From Alitta virens (Eukaryota; Annelida; Polychaeta; Phyllodocida; Nereididae): DNA of 64,000 bases. Shown here piece by piece: positions 11,941 to 24,800 of the stretch (the first letter of the stretch is position 1; every line of letters begins with the position of its first letter). The notes under the pieces were generated by a model that saw nothing but the letters and a program-made list of their open reading frames with translations, did not search any database and was not told where the DNA came from. The position numbers and the translations under genes were made by a program. The stretch is taken from positions 17,052,360 to 17,116,359 of the forward strand of contig OW028585.1 in the NCBI GenBank assembly GCA_932294295.1, in the 5' to 3' direction.

Positions 11941-14900
11941 TTGGTTTGTTGTTCACACATTTTTTGGTTTGTTGTTCACACTTTTTTTGGTTTGTTGTTC
12001 ACACTTTTTTTGGTTTGTTGTTCACACATTTTTTGGTTTGTTGTTCACACATTTTTTGGTTTGTTGTTCACACTTTTTTTGGTTTGTTGTTCACACTTTT
12101 TTTGGTTTGTTGTTCACACTTTTTTTGGTTTGTTGTTCACACTTTTTTTGGTTTGTTGTTCACACTTTTTTTGGTTTGTTGTTCACACTTTTTTTGGTTT
12201 GTTGTTCACACTTTTTTTCACCCTTTTTTTGGTTTGTTGTTCACACTTTTTTTGGTTTGTTGTTCACACTTTTTTTTCACACTTTTTTTGGTTTGTTGTT
12301 CACACTTTTTTTGGTTTGTTGTTCACACATTTTTTGGTTTGTTGTTCACACTTTTTTTGGTTTGTTGTTCACACTTTTTTTGGTTTGTTGTTCACACTTT
12401 TTTTGGTTTGTTGTTCACACATTTTTTGGTTTGTTGTTCACACATTTTTTGGTTTGTTGTTCACACTTTTTTTGGTTTGTTGTTCACACTTTTTTTGGTT
12501 TGTTGTTCACACTTTTTTTCACACTTTTTTTGGTTTGTTGTTCACACTTTTTTTGGTTTGTTGTTCACACTTTTTTTGGTTTGTTGTTCACACTTTTTTT
12601 GGTTTGTTGTTCACACATTTTTTGGTTTGTTGTTCACACTTTTTTTGGTTTGTTGTTCACACTTTTTTTTCACACTTTTTTTGGTTTGTTGTTCACACTT
12701 TTTTTGGTTTGTTGTTCACACTTTTTTTGGTTTGTTGTTCACACATTTTTTGGTTTGTTGTTCACACATTTTTTGGTTTGTTGTTCACACATTTTTTGGT
12801 TTGTTGTTCACACATTTTTTGGTTTGTTGTTCACACATTTTTTGGTTTGTTGTTCACACTTTTTTTGGTTTGTTGTTCACACTTTTTTTGGTTTGTTGTT
12901 CACACTTTTTTTGGTTTGTTGTTCACACTTTTTTTCACACTTTTTTTGGTTTGTTGTTCACACTTTTTTTGGTTTGTTGTTCACACTTTTTTTGGTTTGT
13001 TGTTCACACTTTTTTTGGTTTGTTGTTCACACATTTTTTGGTTTGTTGCTCACACTTTTTTTGGTTTGTTGTTCACACTTTTTTTTCACACTTTTTTTGG
13101 TTTGTTGTTCACACTTTTTTTGGTTTGTTGTTCACACTTTTTTTGGTTTGTTGTTCACACATTTTTTGGTTTGTTGTTCACACATTTTTTGGTTTGTTGT
13201 TCACACATTTTTTGGTTTGTTGTTCACACACTTTTTTGGTTTGTTGTTCACACATTTTTTGGTTTGTTGTTCACACTTTTTTTGGTTTGTTGTTCACACT
13301 TTTTTTGGTTTGTTGTTCACACACTTTTTTGGTTTGTTGTTCACACATTTTTTGGTTTGTTGTTCACACTTTTTTTGGTTTGTTGTTCACACTTTTTTTG
13401 GTTTGTTGTTCACACTTTTTTTGGTTTGTTGTTCACACTTTTTTTCATACTTTTTTTGGTTTGTTGTTCACACTTTTTTTGGTTTGTTGTTCACACTTTT
13501 TTTTCACACTTTTTTTGGTTTGTTGTTCACACTTTTTTTGGTTTGTTGTTCACACATTTTTTGGTTTGTTGTTCACACTTTTTTTGGTTTGTTGTTCACA
13601 CTTTTTTTGGTTTGTTGTTCACACTTTTTTTGGTTTGTTGTTCACACTTTTTTTGGTTTGTTGTTCACACTTTTTTTGGTTTGTTGTTCACACTTTTTTT
13701 CACACTTTTTTTGGTTTGTTGTTCACACTTTTTTTGGTTTGTTGTTCACACTTTTTTTTCACACTTTTTTTGGTTTGTTGTTCACACTTTTTTTGGTTTG
13801 TTGTTCACACTTTTTTTGGTTTGTTGTTCACACTTTTTTTGGTTTGTTGTTCACACTTTTTTTGGTTTGTTGTTCACACTTTTTTTGGTTTGTTGTTCAC
13901 ACTTTTTTTTCACACTTTTTTTGGTTTGTTGTTCACACTTTTTTTGGTTTGTTCACACATTTTTTGGTTTGTTGTTCACACATTTTTTGGTTTGTTGTTC
14001 ACACATTTTTTGGTTTGTTGTTCACACACTTTTTTGGTTTGTTGTTCACACATTTTTTGGTTTGTTGTTCACACATTTTTTGGTTTGTTGTTCACACTTT
14101 TTTTGGTTTGTTGTTCACACTTTTTTTGGTTTGTTGTTCACACACTTTTTTGGTTTGTTGTTCACACATTTTTTGGTTTGTTGTTCACACTTTTTTTGGT
14201 TTGTTGTTCACACTTTTTTTGGTTTGTTGTTCACACTTTTTTTGGTTTGTTGTTCACACTTTTTTTCATACTTTTTTTGGTTTGTTGTTCACACTTTTTT
14301 TGGTTTGTTGTTCACACTTTTTTTTCACACTTTTTTTGGTTTGTTGTTCACACTTTTTTTGGTTTGTTGTTCACACTTTTTTTGGTTTGTTGTTCACACT
14401 TTTTTTGGTTTGTTGTTCACACTTTTTTTGGTTTGTTGTTCACACATTTTTTGGTTTGTTGTTCACACATTTTTTGGTTTGTTGTTCACACTTTTTTTGG
14501 TTTGTTGTTCACACTTTTTTTGGTTTGTTGTTCACACATTTTTTGGTTTGTTGTTCACACATTTTTTGGTTTGTTGTTCACACTTTTTTTGGTTTGTTGT
14601 TCACACTTTTTTTGGTTTGTTGTTCACACTTTTTTTGGTTTGTTGTTCACACTTTTTTTGGTTTGTTGTTCACACTTTTTTTGGTTTGTTGTTCACACTT
14701 TTTTTGGTTTGTTGTTCACACTTTTTTTGGTTTGTTGTTCACACTTTTTTTGGTTTGTTGTTCACACTTTTTTTGGTTTGTTGTTCACACTTTTTTTGGT
14801 TTGTTGTTCACACTTTTTTTCACCCTTTTTTTGGTTTGTTGTTCACACTTTTTTTGGTTTGTTGTTCACACACTTTTTTGGTTTGTTGTTCACACATTTT

Positions 14901-16489
14901 TTGGTTTGTTGTTCACACTTTTTTTGGTTTGTTGTTCACACTTTTTTTGGTTTGTTGTTCACACTTTTTTTGGTTTGTTGTTCACACTTTTTTTGGTTTG
15001 TTGTTCACACTTTTTTTGGTTTGTTGTTCACACTTTTTTTGGTTTGTTGTTCACACTTTTTTTGGTTTGTTGTTCACACTTTTTTTGGTTTGTTGTTCAC
15101 ACTTTTTTTGGTTTGTTGTTCACACTTTTTTTGGTTTGTTGTTCACACTTTTTTTGGTTTGTTGTTCACACTTTTTTTGGTTTGTTGTTCACACTTTTTT
15201 TGGTTTGTTGTTCACACTTTTTTTCACACTTTTTTTGGTTTGTTGTTCACACTTTTTTTGGTTTGTTGTTCACACTTTTTTTGGTTTGTTGTTCACACTT
15301 TTTTTTCACACATTTTTTGGTTTGTTGTTCACACATTTTTTGGTTTGTTGTTCACACACTTTTTTGGTTTGTTGTTCACACATTTTTTGGTTTGTTGTTC
15401 ACACTTTTTTTGGTTTGTTGTTCACACTTTTTTTGGTTTGTTGTTCACACACTTTTTTGGTTTGTTGTTCACACATTTTTTGGTTTGTTGTTCACACTTT
15501 TTTTGGTTTGTTGTTCACACTTTTTTTGGTTTGTTGTTCACACTTTTTTTGGTTTGTTGTTCACACTTTTTTTGGTTTGTTGTTCACACTTTTTTTGGTT
15601 TGTTGTTCACACTTTTTTTGGTTTGTTGTTCACACACTTTTTTGGTTTGTTGTTCACACATTTTTTGGTTTGTTGTTCACACATTTTTTGGTTTGTTGTT
15701 CACACTTTTTTTGGTTTGTTGTTCACACTTTTTTTGGTTTGTTGTTCACACTTTTTTTGGTTTGTTGTTCACACTTTTTTTCATACTTTTTTTGGTTTGT
15801 TGTTCACACTTTTTTTGGTTTGTTGTTCACACTTTTTTTTCACACTTTTTTTGGTTTGTTGTTCACACTTTTTTTGGTTTGTTGTTCACACTTTTTTTGG
15901 TTTGTTGTTCACACTTTTTTTGGTTTGTTGTTCACACTTTTTTTGGTTTGTTGTTCACACTTTTTTTGGTTTGTTGTTCACACATTTTTTGGTTTGTTGT
16001 TCACACATTTTTTGGTTTGTTGTTCACACATTTTTTGGTTTGTTGTTCACACTTTTTTTGGTTTGTTGTTCACACTTATTTTGGTTTGTTGTTCACACAT
16101 TTTTTGGTTTGTTGTTTACACATTTTTTGGTTTGTTGTTCACACTTTTTTTGGTTTGTTGTTCACACTTTTTTTGGTTTGTTGTTCACACTTTTTTTGGT
16201 TTGTTGTTCACACTTTTTTTGGTTTGTTGTTCACACTTTTTTTGGTTTGTTGTTCACACTTTTTTTGGTTTGTTGTTCACACTTTTTTTGGTTTGTTGTT
16301 CACACTTTTTTTCACACTTTTTTTGGTTTGTTGTTCACACTTTTTTTGGTTTGTTGTTCACACTTTTTTTGGTTTGTTGTTCACACTTTTTTTTCACACA
16401 TTTTTTGGTTTGTTGTTCACACATTTTTTGGTTTGTTGTTCACACACTTTTTTGGTTTGTTGTTCACACATTTTTTGGTTTGTTGTTCA
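11941..16489. repeat. Regular left-arm units without a confident partner
   Basis: Returns to clean 23-bp periodicity. CATAC short units are at 13,446, 14,267 and 15,782, CACCC variants near 12,228 and 14,820, and T8-CACACA at 15,307 and 16,395. An unusual T-to-A change inside a T-tract (CACACTTATTTTGG) near 16,073, paired with TTTACACA near 16,113, recurs as the same pair near 19,611 and 19,651. One CTCACAC variant is near 13,049 and one unit near 13,950 has lost part of its GTTGTT. Confidence 0.8.
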
Positions 16490-18622
16490 CACTTTTTTTG
16501 GTTTGTTGTTCACACTTTTTTTGGTTTGTTGTTCACACTTTTTTTGGTTTGTTGTTCACACACTTTTTTGGTTTGTTGTTCACACTTTTTTTGGTTTGTT
16601 GTTCACACTTTTTTTCATACTTTTTTTGGTTTGTTGTTCACACTTTTTTTGGTTTGTTGTTCACACTTTTTTTGGTTTGTTGTTCACACATTTTTTGGTT
16701 TGTTGTTCACACATTTTTTGGTTTGTTGTTCACACTTTTTTTGGTTTGTTGTTCACACTTTTTTTGGTTTGTTGTTCACACACTTTTTTGGTTTGTTGTT
16801 CACACACTTTTTTGGTTTGTTGTTCACACTTTTTTGGGTTTGTTGTTCACACATTTTTTGGTTTGTTGTTCACACATTTTTTGGTTTGTTGTTCACACAT
16901 TTTTTGGTTTGTTGTTCACACACTTTTTTGGTTTGTTGTTCACACATTTTTTGGTTTGTTGTTCACACTTTTTTTGGTTTGTTGTTCACACTTTTTTTGG
17001 TTTGTTGTTCACACACTTTTTTGGTTTGTTGTTCACACATTTTTTGGTTTGTTGTTCACACTTTTTTTGGTTTGTTGTTCACACTTTTTTTGGTTTGTTG
17101 TTCACACTTTTTTTCATACTTTTTTTGGTTTGTTGTTCACACTTTTTTTGGTTTGTTGTTCACACTTTTTTTTCACACTTTTTTTGGTTTGTTGTTCACA
17201 CTTTTTTTGGTTTGTTGTTCACACTTTTTTTGGTTTGTTGTTCACACTTTTTTTGGTTTGTTGTTCACACTTTTTTTGGTTTGTTGTTCACACATTTTTT
17301 GGTTTGTTGTTCACACACTTTTTTGGTTTGTTGTTCACACATTTTTTGGTTTGTTGTTCACACTTTTTTTGGTTTGTTGTTCACACTTTTTTTGGTTTGT
17401 TGTTCACACACTTTTTTGGTTTGTTGTTCACACATTTTTTGGTTTGTTGTTCACACTTTTTTTGGTTTGTTGTTCACACTTTTTTTGGTTTGTTGTTCAC
17501 ACTTTTTTTGGTTTGTTGTTCACACTTTTTTTGGTTTGTTGTTCACACTTTTTTTCATACTTTTTTTGGTTTGTTGTTCACACTTTTTTTGGTTTGTTGT
17601 TCACACTTTTTTTTCACACTTTTTTTGGTTTGTTGTTCACACTTTTTTTGGTTTGTTGTTCACACTTTTTTTGGTTTGTTATTCACACTTTTTTTGGTTT
17701 GTTGTTCACACTTTTTTTGGTTTGTTGTTCACACTTTTTTTGCTTTGTTGTTCACACATTTTTTGGTTTGTTGTTCACACATTTTTTGGTTTGTTGTTCA
17801 CACATTTTTTGGTTTGTTGTTCACACTTTTTTTGGTTTGTTGTTCACACTTTTTTTGGTTTGTTGTTCACACATTTTTTGGTTTGTTGTTCACACATTTT
17901 TTGGTTTGTTGTTCACACTTTTTTTGGTTTGTTGTTCACACTTTTTTTGGTTTGTTGTTCACACTTTTTTTCACACTTTTTTTGGTTTGTTGTTCACACT
18001 TTTTTTGGTTTGTTGTTCACACTTTTTTTGGTTTGTTGTTCACACTTTTTTTTCACACATTTTTTGGTTTGTTGTTCACACATTTTTTGGTTTGTTGTTC
18101 ACACACTTTTTTGGTTTGTTGTTCACACATTTTTTGGTTTGTTGTTCACACTTTTTTTGGTTTGTTGTTCACACTTTTTTTGGTTTGTTGTTCACACACT
18201 TTTTTGGTTTGTTGTTCACACATTTTTTGGTTTGTTGTTCACACTTTTTTTGGTTTGTTGTTCACACTTTTTTTGGTTTGTTGTTCACACTTTTTTTGGT
18301 TTGTTGTTCACACTTTTTTTGGTTTGTTGTTCACACTTTTTTTCATACTTTTTTTGGTTTGTTGTTCACACTTTTTTTGGTTTGTTGTTCACACTTTTTT
18401 TTCACACTTTTTTTGGTTTGTTGTTCACACTTTTTTTGGTTTGTTGTTCACACTTTTTTTGGTTTGTTGTTCACACTTTTTTTGGTTTGTTGTTCACACT
18501 TTTTTTGGTTTGTTGTTCACACTTTTTTTGGTTTGTTGTTCACACTTTTTTTGGTTTGTTGTTCACACTTTTTTTGGTTTGTTGTTCACACTTTTTTTGG
18601 TTTGTTGTTCACACTTTTTTTC
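16490..18622. repeat. Segmental duplication, copy 2 (partner 1,980-4,181)
   Basis: Carries the same ordered rare variants as 1,980-4,181: CATAC at 16,616, 17,115, 17,556 and 18,344; T6-GGG at 16,831; GCTTTG at 17,743; T8-CACACA at 18,054. Two units (46 bp) are missing relative to copy 1 between 16.83 and 17.11 kb. A private change, TTATTCAC, lies near 17,681. The segment 17,290-18,355 is also copy D of the 1.1-kb module. Confidence 0.88.
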
Positions 18623-21600
18623 ACACTTTTTTTGGTTTGTTGTTCACACTTTTTTTGGTTTGTTGTTCACACTTTTTTTGGTTTGTTGTTCACACTTTTT
18701 TTTCACACATTTTTTGGTTTGTTGTTCACACATTTTTTGGTTTGTTGTTCACACACTTTTTTGGTTTGTTGTTCACACATTTTTTGGTTTGTTGTTCACA
18801 CTTTTTTTGGTTTGTTGTTCACACTTTTTTTGGTTTGTTGTTCACACACTTTTTTGGTTTGTTGTTCACACATTTTTTGGTTTGTTGTTCACACTTTTTT
18901 TGGTTTGTTGTTCACACTTTTTTTGGTTTGTTGTTCACACTTTTTTTGGTTTGTTGTTCACACTTTTTTTGGTTTGTTGTTCACACTTTTTTTCATACTT
19001 TTTTTGGTTTGTTGTTCACACTTTTTTTGGTTTGTTGTTCACACTTTTTTTTCACACTTTTTTTGGTTTGTTGTTCACACTTTTTTTGGTTTGTTGTTCA
19101 CACTTTTTTTGGTTTGTTGTTCACACTTTTTTTGGTTTGTTGTTCACACTTTTTTTGGTTTGTTGTTCACACACTTTTTTGGTTTGTTGTTCACACATTT
19201 TTTGGTTTGTTGTTCACACATTTTTTGGTTTGTTGTTCACACTTTTTTTGGTTTGTTGTTCACACTTTTTTTGGTTTGTTGTTCACACTTTTTTTGGTTT
19301 GTTGTTCACACTTTTTTTCATACTTTTTTTGGTTTGTTGTTCACACTTTTTTTGGTTTGTTGTTCACACTTTTTTTTCACACTTTTTTTGGTTTGTTGTT
19401 CACACTTTTTTTGGTTTGTTGTTCACACTTTTTTTGGTTTGTTGTTCACACTTTTTTTGGTTTGTTGTTCACACTTTTTTTGGTTTGTTGTTCACACTTT
19501 TTTTGGTTTGTTGTTCACACATTTTTTGGTTTGTTGTTCACACATTTTTTGGTTTGTTGTTCACACATTTTTTGGTTTGTTGTTCACACTTTTTTTGGTT
19601 TGTTGTTCACACTTATTTTGGTTTGTTGTTCACACATTTTTTGGTTTGTTGTTTACACATTTTTTGGTTTGTTGTTCACACTTTTTTTGGTTTGTTGTTC
19701 ACACTTTTTTTGGTTTGTTGTTCACACTTTTTTTGGTTTGTTGTTCACACTTTTTTTGGTTTGTTGTTCACACTTTTTTTGGTTTGTTGTTCACACTTTT
19801 TTTGGTTTGTTGTTCACACTTTTTTTGGTTTGTTGTTCACACTTTTTTTCACACTTTTTTTGGTTTGTTGTTCACACTTTTTTTGGTTTGTTGTTCACAC
19901 TTTTTTTGGTTTGTTGTTCACACTTTTTTTTCACACATTTTTTGGTTTGTTGTTCACACATTTTTTGGTTTGTTGTTCACACACTTTTTTGGTTTGTTGT
20001 TCACACATTTTTTGGTTTGTTGTTCACACTTTTTTTGGTTTGTTGTTCACACTTTTTTTGGTTTGTTGTTCACACACTTTTTTGGTTTGTTGTTCACACA
20101 TTTTTTGGTTTGTTGTTCACACTTTTTTTGGTTTGTTGTTCACACTTTTTTTGGTTTGTTGTTCACACTTTTTTTGGTTTGTTGTTCACACTTTTTTTGG
20201 TTTGTTGTTCACACTTTTTTTCATACTTTTTTTGGTTTGTTGTTCACACTTTTTTTGGTTTGTTGTTCACACTTTTTTTTCACACTTTTTTTGGTTTGTT
20301 GTTCACACTTTTTTTGGTTTGTTGTTCACACTTTTTTTGGTTTGTTGTTCACACTTTTTTTGGTTTGTTGTTCACACTTTTTTTGGTTTGTTGTTCACAC
20401 TTTTTTTGGTTTGTTGTTCACACTTTTTTTGCTTTGTTGTTCACACATTTTTTGGTTTGTTGTTCACACATTTTTTGGTTTGTTGTTCACACATTTTTTG
20501 GTTTGTTGTTCACACTTTTTTTGGTTTGTTGTTCACACTTTTTTTGGTTTGTTGTTCACACATTTTTTGGTTTGTTGTTCACACTTTTTTTTCACACATT
20601 TTTTGGTTTGTTGTTCACACATTTTTTGGTTTGTTGTTCACACACTTTTTTGGTTTGTTGTTTACACATTTTTTGGTTTGTTGTTCACACTTTTTTTGGT
20701 TTGTTGTTCACACTTTTTTTGGTTTGTTGTTCACACACTTTTTTGGTTTGTTGTTCACACATTTTTTGGTTTGTTGTTCACACTTTTTTTGGTTTGTTGT
20801 TCACACTTTTTTTGGTTTGTTGTTCACACTTTTTTTGGTTTGTTGTTCACACTTTTTTTGGTTTGTTGTTCACACTTTTTTTCATACTTTTTTTGGTTTG
20901 TTGTTCACACTTTTTTTGGTTTGTTGTTCACACTTTTTTTTCACACTTTTTTTGGTTTGTTGTTCACACTTTTTTTGGTTTGTTGTTCACACTTTTTTTG
21001 GTTTGTTGTTCACACTTTTTTTGGTTTGTTGTTCACACTTTTTTTGGTTTGTTGTTCACACTTTTTTTGGTTTGTTGTTCACACTTTTTTTGGTTTGTTG
21101 TTCACACTTTTTTTGGTTTGTTGTTCACACTTTTTTTGGTTTGTTGTTCACACTTTTTTTCACACTTTTTTTGGTTTGTTGTTCACACTTTTTTTGGTTT
21201 GTTGTTCACACTTTTTTTGGTTTGTTGTTCACACTTTTTTTTCACACATTTTTTGGTTTGTTGTTCACACATTTTTTGGTTTGTTGTTCACACACTTTTT
21301 TGGTTTGTTGTTCACACATTTTTTGGTTTGTTGTTCACACTTTTTTTGGTTTGTTGTTCACACTTTTTTTGGTTTGTTGTTCACACACTTTTTTGGTTTG
21401 TTGTTCACACATTTTTTGGTTTGTTGTTCACACTTTTTTTGGTTTGTTGTTCACACTTTTTTTGGTTTGTTGTTCACACTTTTTTTGGTTTGTTGTTCAC
21501 ACTTTTTTTGGTTTGTTGTTCACACTTTTTTTCATACTTTTTTTGGTTTGTTGTTCACACTTTTTTTGGTTTGTTGTTCACACTTTTTTTTCACACTTTT

Positions 21601-21800
21601 TTTGGTTTGTTGTTCACACTTTTTTTGGTTTGTTGTTCACACTTTTTTTGGTTTGTTGTTCACACTTTTTTTGGTTTGTTGTTCACACTTTTTTTGGTTT
21701 GTTGTTCACACTTTTTTTGGTTTGTTGTTCACACTTTTTTTGGTTTGTTGTTCACACTTTTTTTGGTTTGTTGTTCACACTTTTTTTGGTTTGTTGTTCA
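18623..21800. repeat. Serial copies of the 290-bp T8-CACACA...CATAC cassette
   Basis: Cassettes run 18,704-18,994, 19,932-20,222, 20,593-20,883 and 21,243-21,533. Each spans exactly 290 bp from the T8-CACACA short unit to the CATAC short unit, the same as 18,054-18,344 and 3,590-3,880. Neighbouring cassette starts are 650 bp apart (18,054 to 18,704; 20,593 to 21,243) or 661 bp apart (19,932 to 20,593). A private TTTACACA change marks the cassette at 20,593. A GCTTTG variant lies at 20,432. Confidence 0.87.
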
Positions 21801-24800
21801 CACTTTTTTTGGTTTGTTGTTCACACTTTTTTTCGTTTGTTGTTCACACTTTTTTTGGTTTGTTGTTCACACTTTTTTTGGTTTGTTGTTCACACATTTT
21901 TTGGTTTGTTGTTCACACATTTTTTGGTTTGTTGTTCACACATTTTTTGGTTTGTTGTTCACACTTTTTTTGGTTTGTTGTTCACACTTTTTTTGGTTTG
22001 TTGTTCACACATTTTTTGGTTTGTTGTTCACACATTTTTTGGTTTGTTGTTCACACTTTTTTTGGTTTGTTGTTCACACATTTTTTGGTTTGTTGTTCAC
22101 ACTTTTTTTGGTTTGTTGTTCACACTTTTTTTGGTTTGTTGTTCACACATTTTTTGGTTTGTTGTTCACACTTTTTTTGGTTTGTTGTTCACACTTTTTT
22201 TGGTTTGTTGTTCACACTTTTTTTTCACACTTTTTTTGGTTTGTTGTTCACACTTTTTTTGGTTTGTTGTTCACACTTTTTTTGGTTTGTTGTTCACACA
22301 TTTTTTGGTTTGTTGTTCACACTTTTTTTGGTTTGTTGTTCACACATTTTTTGGTTTGTTGTTCACACATTGTTTGGTTTGTTGTTCACACATTTTTTGG
22401 TTTGTTGTTCACACATTTTTTGGTTTGTTGTTCACACTTTTTTTGGTTTGTTGTTCACACATTTTTTGGTTTGTTGTTCACACATTTTTTGGTTTGTTGT
22501 TCACACTTTTTTTTGGTTTGTTGTTCACACTTTTTTTGGTTTGTTGTTCACACTTTTTTTCACACTTTTTTTGGTTTGTTGTTCACACTTTTTTTGGTTT
22601 GTTGTTCACACTTTTTTTTCACACTTTTTTTGGTTTGTTGTTCACACTTTTTTTTGGTTTGTTGTTCACACTTTTTTTGGTTTGTTGTTCACACATTTTT
22701 TGGTTTGTTGTTCACACTTTTTTTGGTTTGTTGTTCACACTTTTTTTGGTTTGTTGTTCACACTTTTTTTGGTTTGTTGTTCACACTTTTTTTGGTTTGT
22801 TGTTCACACTTTTTTTGGTTTGTTGTTCACACTTTTTTTGGTTTGTTGTTCACACTTTTTTTCACACTTTTTTTGGTTTGTTGTTCACACTTTTTTTGGT
22901 TTGTTGTTCACACTTTTTTTGGTTTGTTGTTCACACTTTTTTTTCACACTTTTTTTGGTTTGTTGTTCACACTTTTTTTGGTTTGTTGTTCACACTTTTT
23001 TTGGTTTGTTGTTCACACATTTTTTGGTTTGTTGTTCACACTTTTTTTCACACTTTTTTTGGTTTGTTGTTCACACTTTTTTTGGTTTGTTGTTCACACT
23101 TTTTTTTCACACTTTTTTTGGTTTGTTGTTCACACTTTTTTTGGTTTGTTGTTCACACTTTTTTTGGTTTGTTGTTCACACATTTTTTGGTTTGTTGTTC
23201 ACACTTTTTTTGGTTTGTTGTTCACACATTTTTTGGTTTGTTGTTCACACATTGTTTGGTTTGTTGTTCACACATTTTTTGGTTTGTTGTTCACACATTT
23301 TTTGGTTTGTTGTTCACACTTTTTTTTGGTTTGTTGTTCACACTTTTTTTGGTTTGTTGTTCACACTTTTTTTCACACTTTTTTTGGTTTGTTGTTCACA
23401 CTTTTTTTGGTTTGTTGTTCACACTTTTTTTTCACACTTTTTTTGGTTTGTTGTTCACACTTTTTTTTGGTTTGTTGTTCACACTTTTTTTGGTTTGTTG
23501 TTCACACATTTTTTGGTTTGTTGTTCACACTTTTTTTCACACTTTTTTTGGTTTGTTGTTCACACTTTTTTTGGTTTGTTGTTCACACTTTTTTTTCACA
23601 CTTTTTTTGGTTTGTTGTTCACACTTTTTTTGGTTTGTTGTTCACACATTTTTTGGTTTGTTGTTCACACTTTTTTTGGTTTGTTGTTCACACATTTTTT
23701 GGTTTGTTGTTCACACATTTTTTGGTTTGTTGTTCACACACTTTTTTGGTTTGTTGTTCACACATTTTTTGGTTTGTTGTTCACACTTTTTTTGGTTTGT
23801 TGTTCACACTTTTTTTGGTTTGTTGTTCACACTTTTTTTGGTTTGTTGTTCACACTTTTTTTGGTTTGTTGTTCACACATTTTTTGGTTTGTTGTTCACA
23901 CTTTTTTTGGTTTGTTGTTCACACTTTTTTTGGTTTGTTGTTCACACTTTTTTTTCACACTTTTTTTGGTTTGTTGTTCACACTTTTTTTGGTTTGTTGT
24001 TCACACTTTTTTTGGTTTGTTGTTCACACATTTTTTGGTTTGTTGTTCACACTTTTTTTGGTTTGTTGTTCACACATTTTTTGGTTTGTTGTTCACACAT
24101 TGTTTGGTTTGTTGTTCACACATTTTTTGGTTTGTTGTTCACACATTTTTTGGTTTGTTGTTCACACTTTTTTTGGTTTGTTGTTCACACTTTTTTTCAC
24201 ACTTTTTTTGGTTTGTTGTTCACACTTTTTTTGGTTTGTTGTTCACACTTTTTTTTCACACTTTTTTTGGTTTGTTGTTCACACTTTTTTTGGTTTGTTG
24301 TTCACACATTTTTTGGTTTGTTGTTCACACTTTTTTTGGTTTGTTGTTCACACTTTTTTTGGTTTGTTGTTCACACTTTTTTTGGTTTGTTGTTCACACA
24401 TTTTTTGGTTTGTTGTTCACACATTTTTTGGTTTGTTGTTCACACTTTTTTTGGTTTGTTGTTCACACTTTTTTTGGTTTGTTGTTCACACTTTTTTTTC
24501 ACACTTTTTTTGGTTTGTTGTTCACACTTTTTTTGGTTTGTTGTTCACACATTTTTTGGTTTGTTGTTCACACATTTTTTGGTCTGTTGTTCACACATTT
24601 TTTGGTTTGTTGTTCACACTTTTTTTGGTTTGTTGTTCACACTTTTTTTGGTTTGTTGTTCACACTTTTTTTGGTTTGTTGTTCACACTTTTTTTGGTTT
24701 GTTGTTCACACTTTTTTTGGTTTGTTGTTCACACTTTTTTTGGTTTGTTGTTCACACATTTTTTGGTTTGTTGTTCACACATTTTTTCACACTTTTTTTG

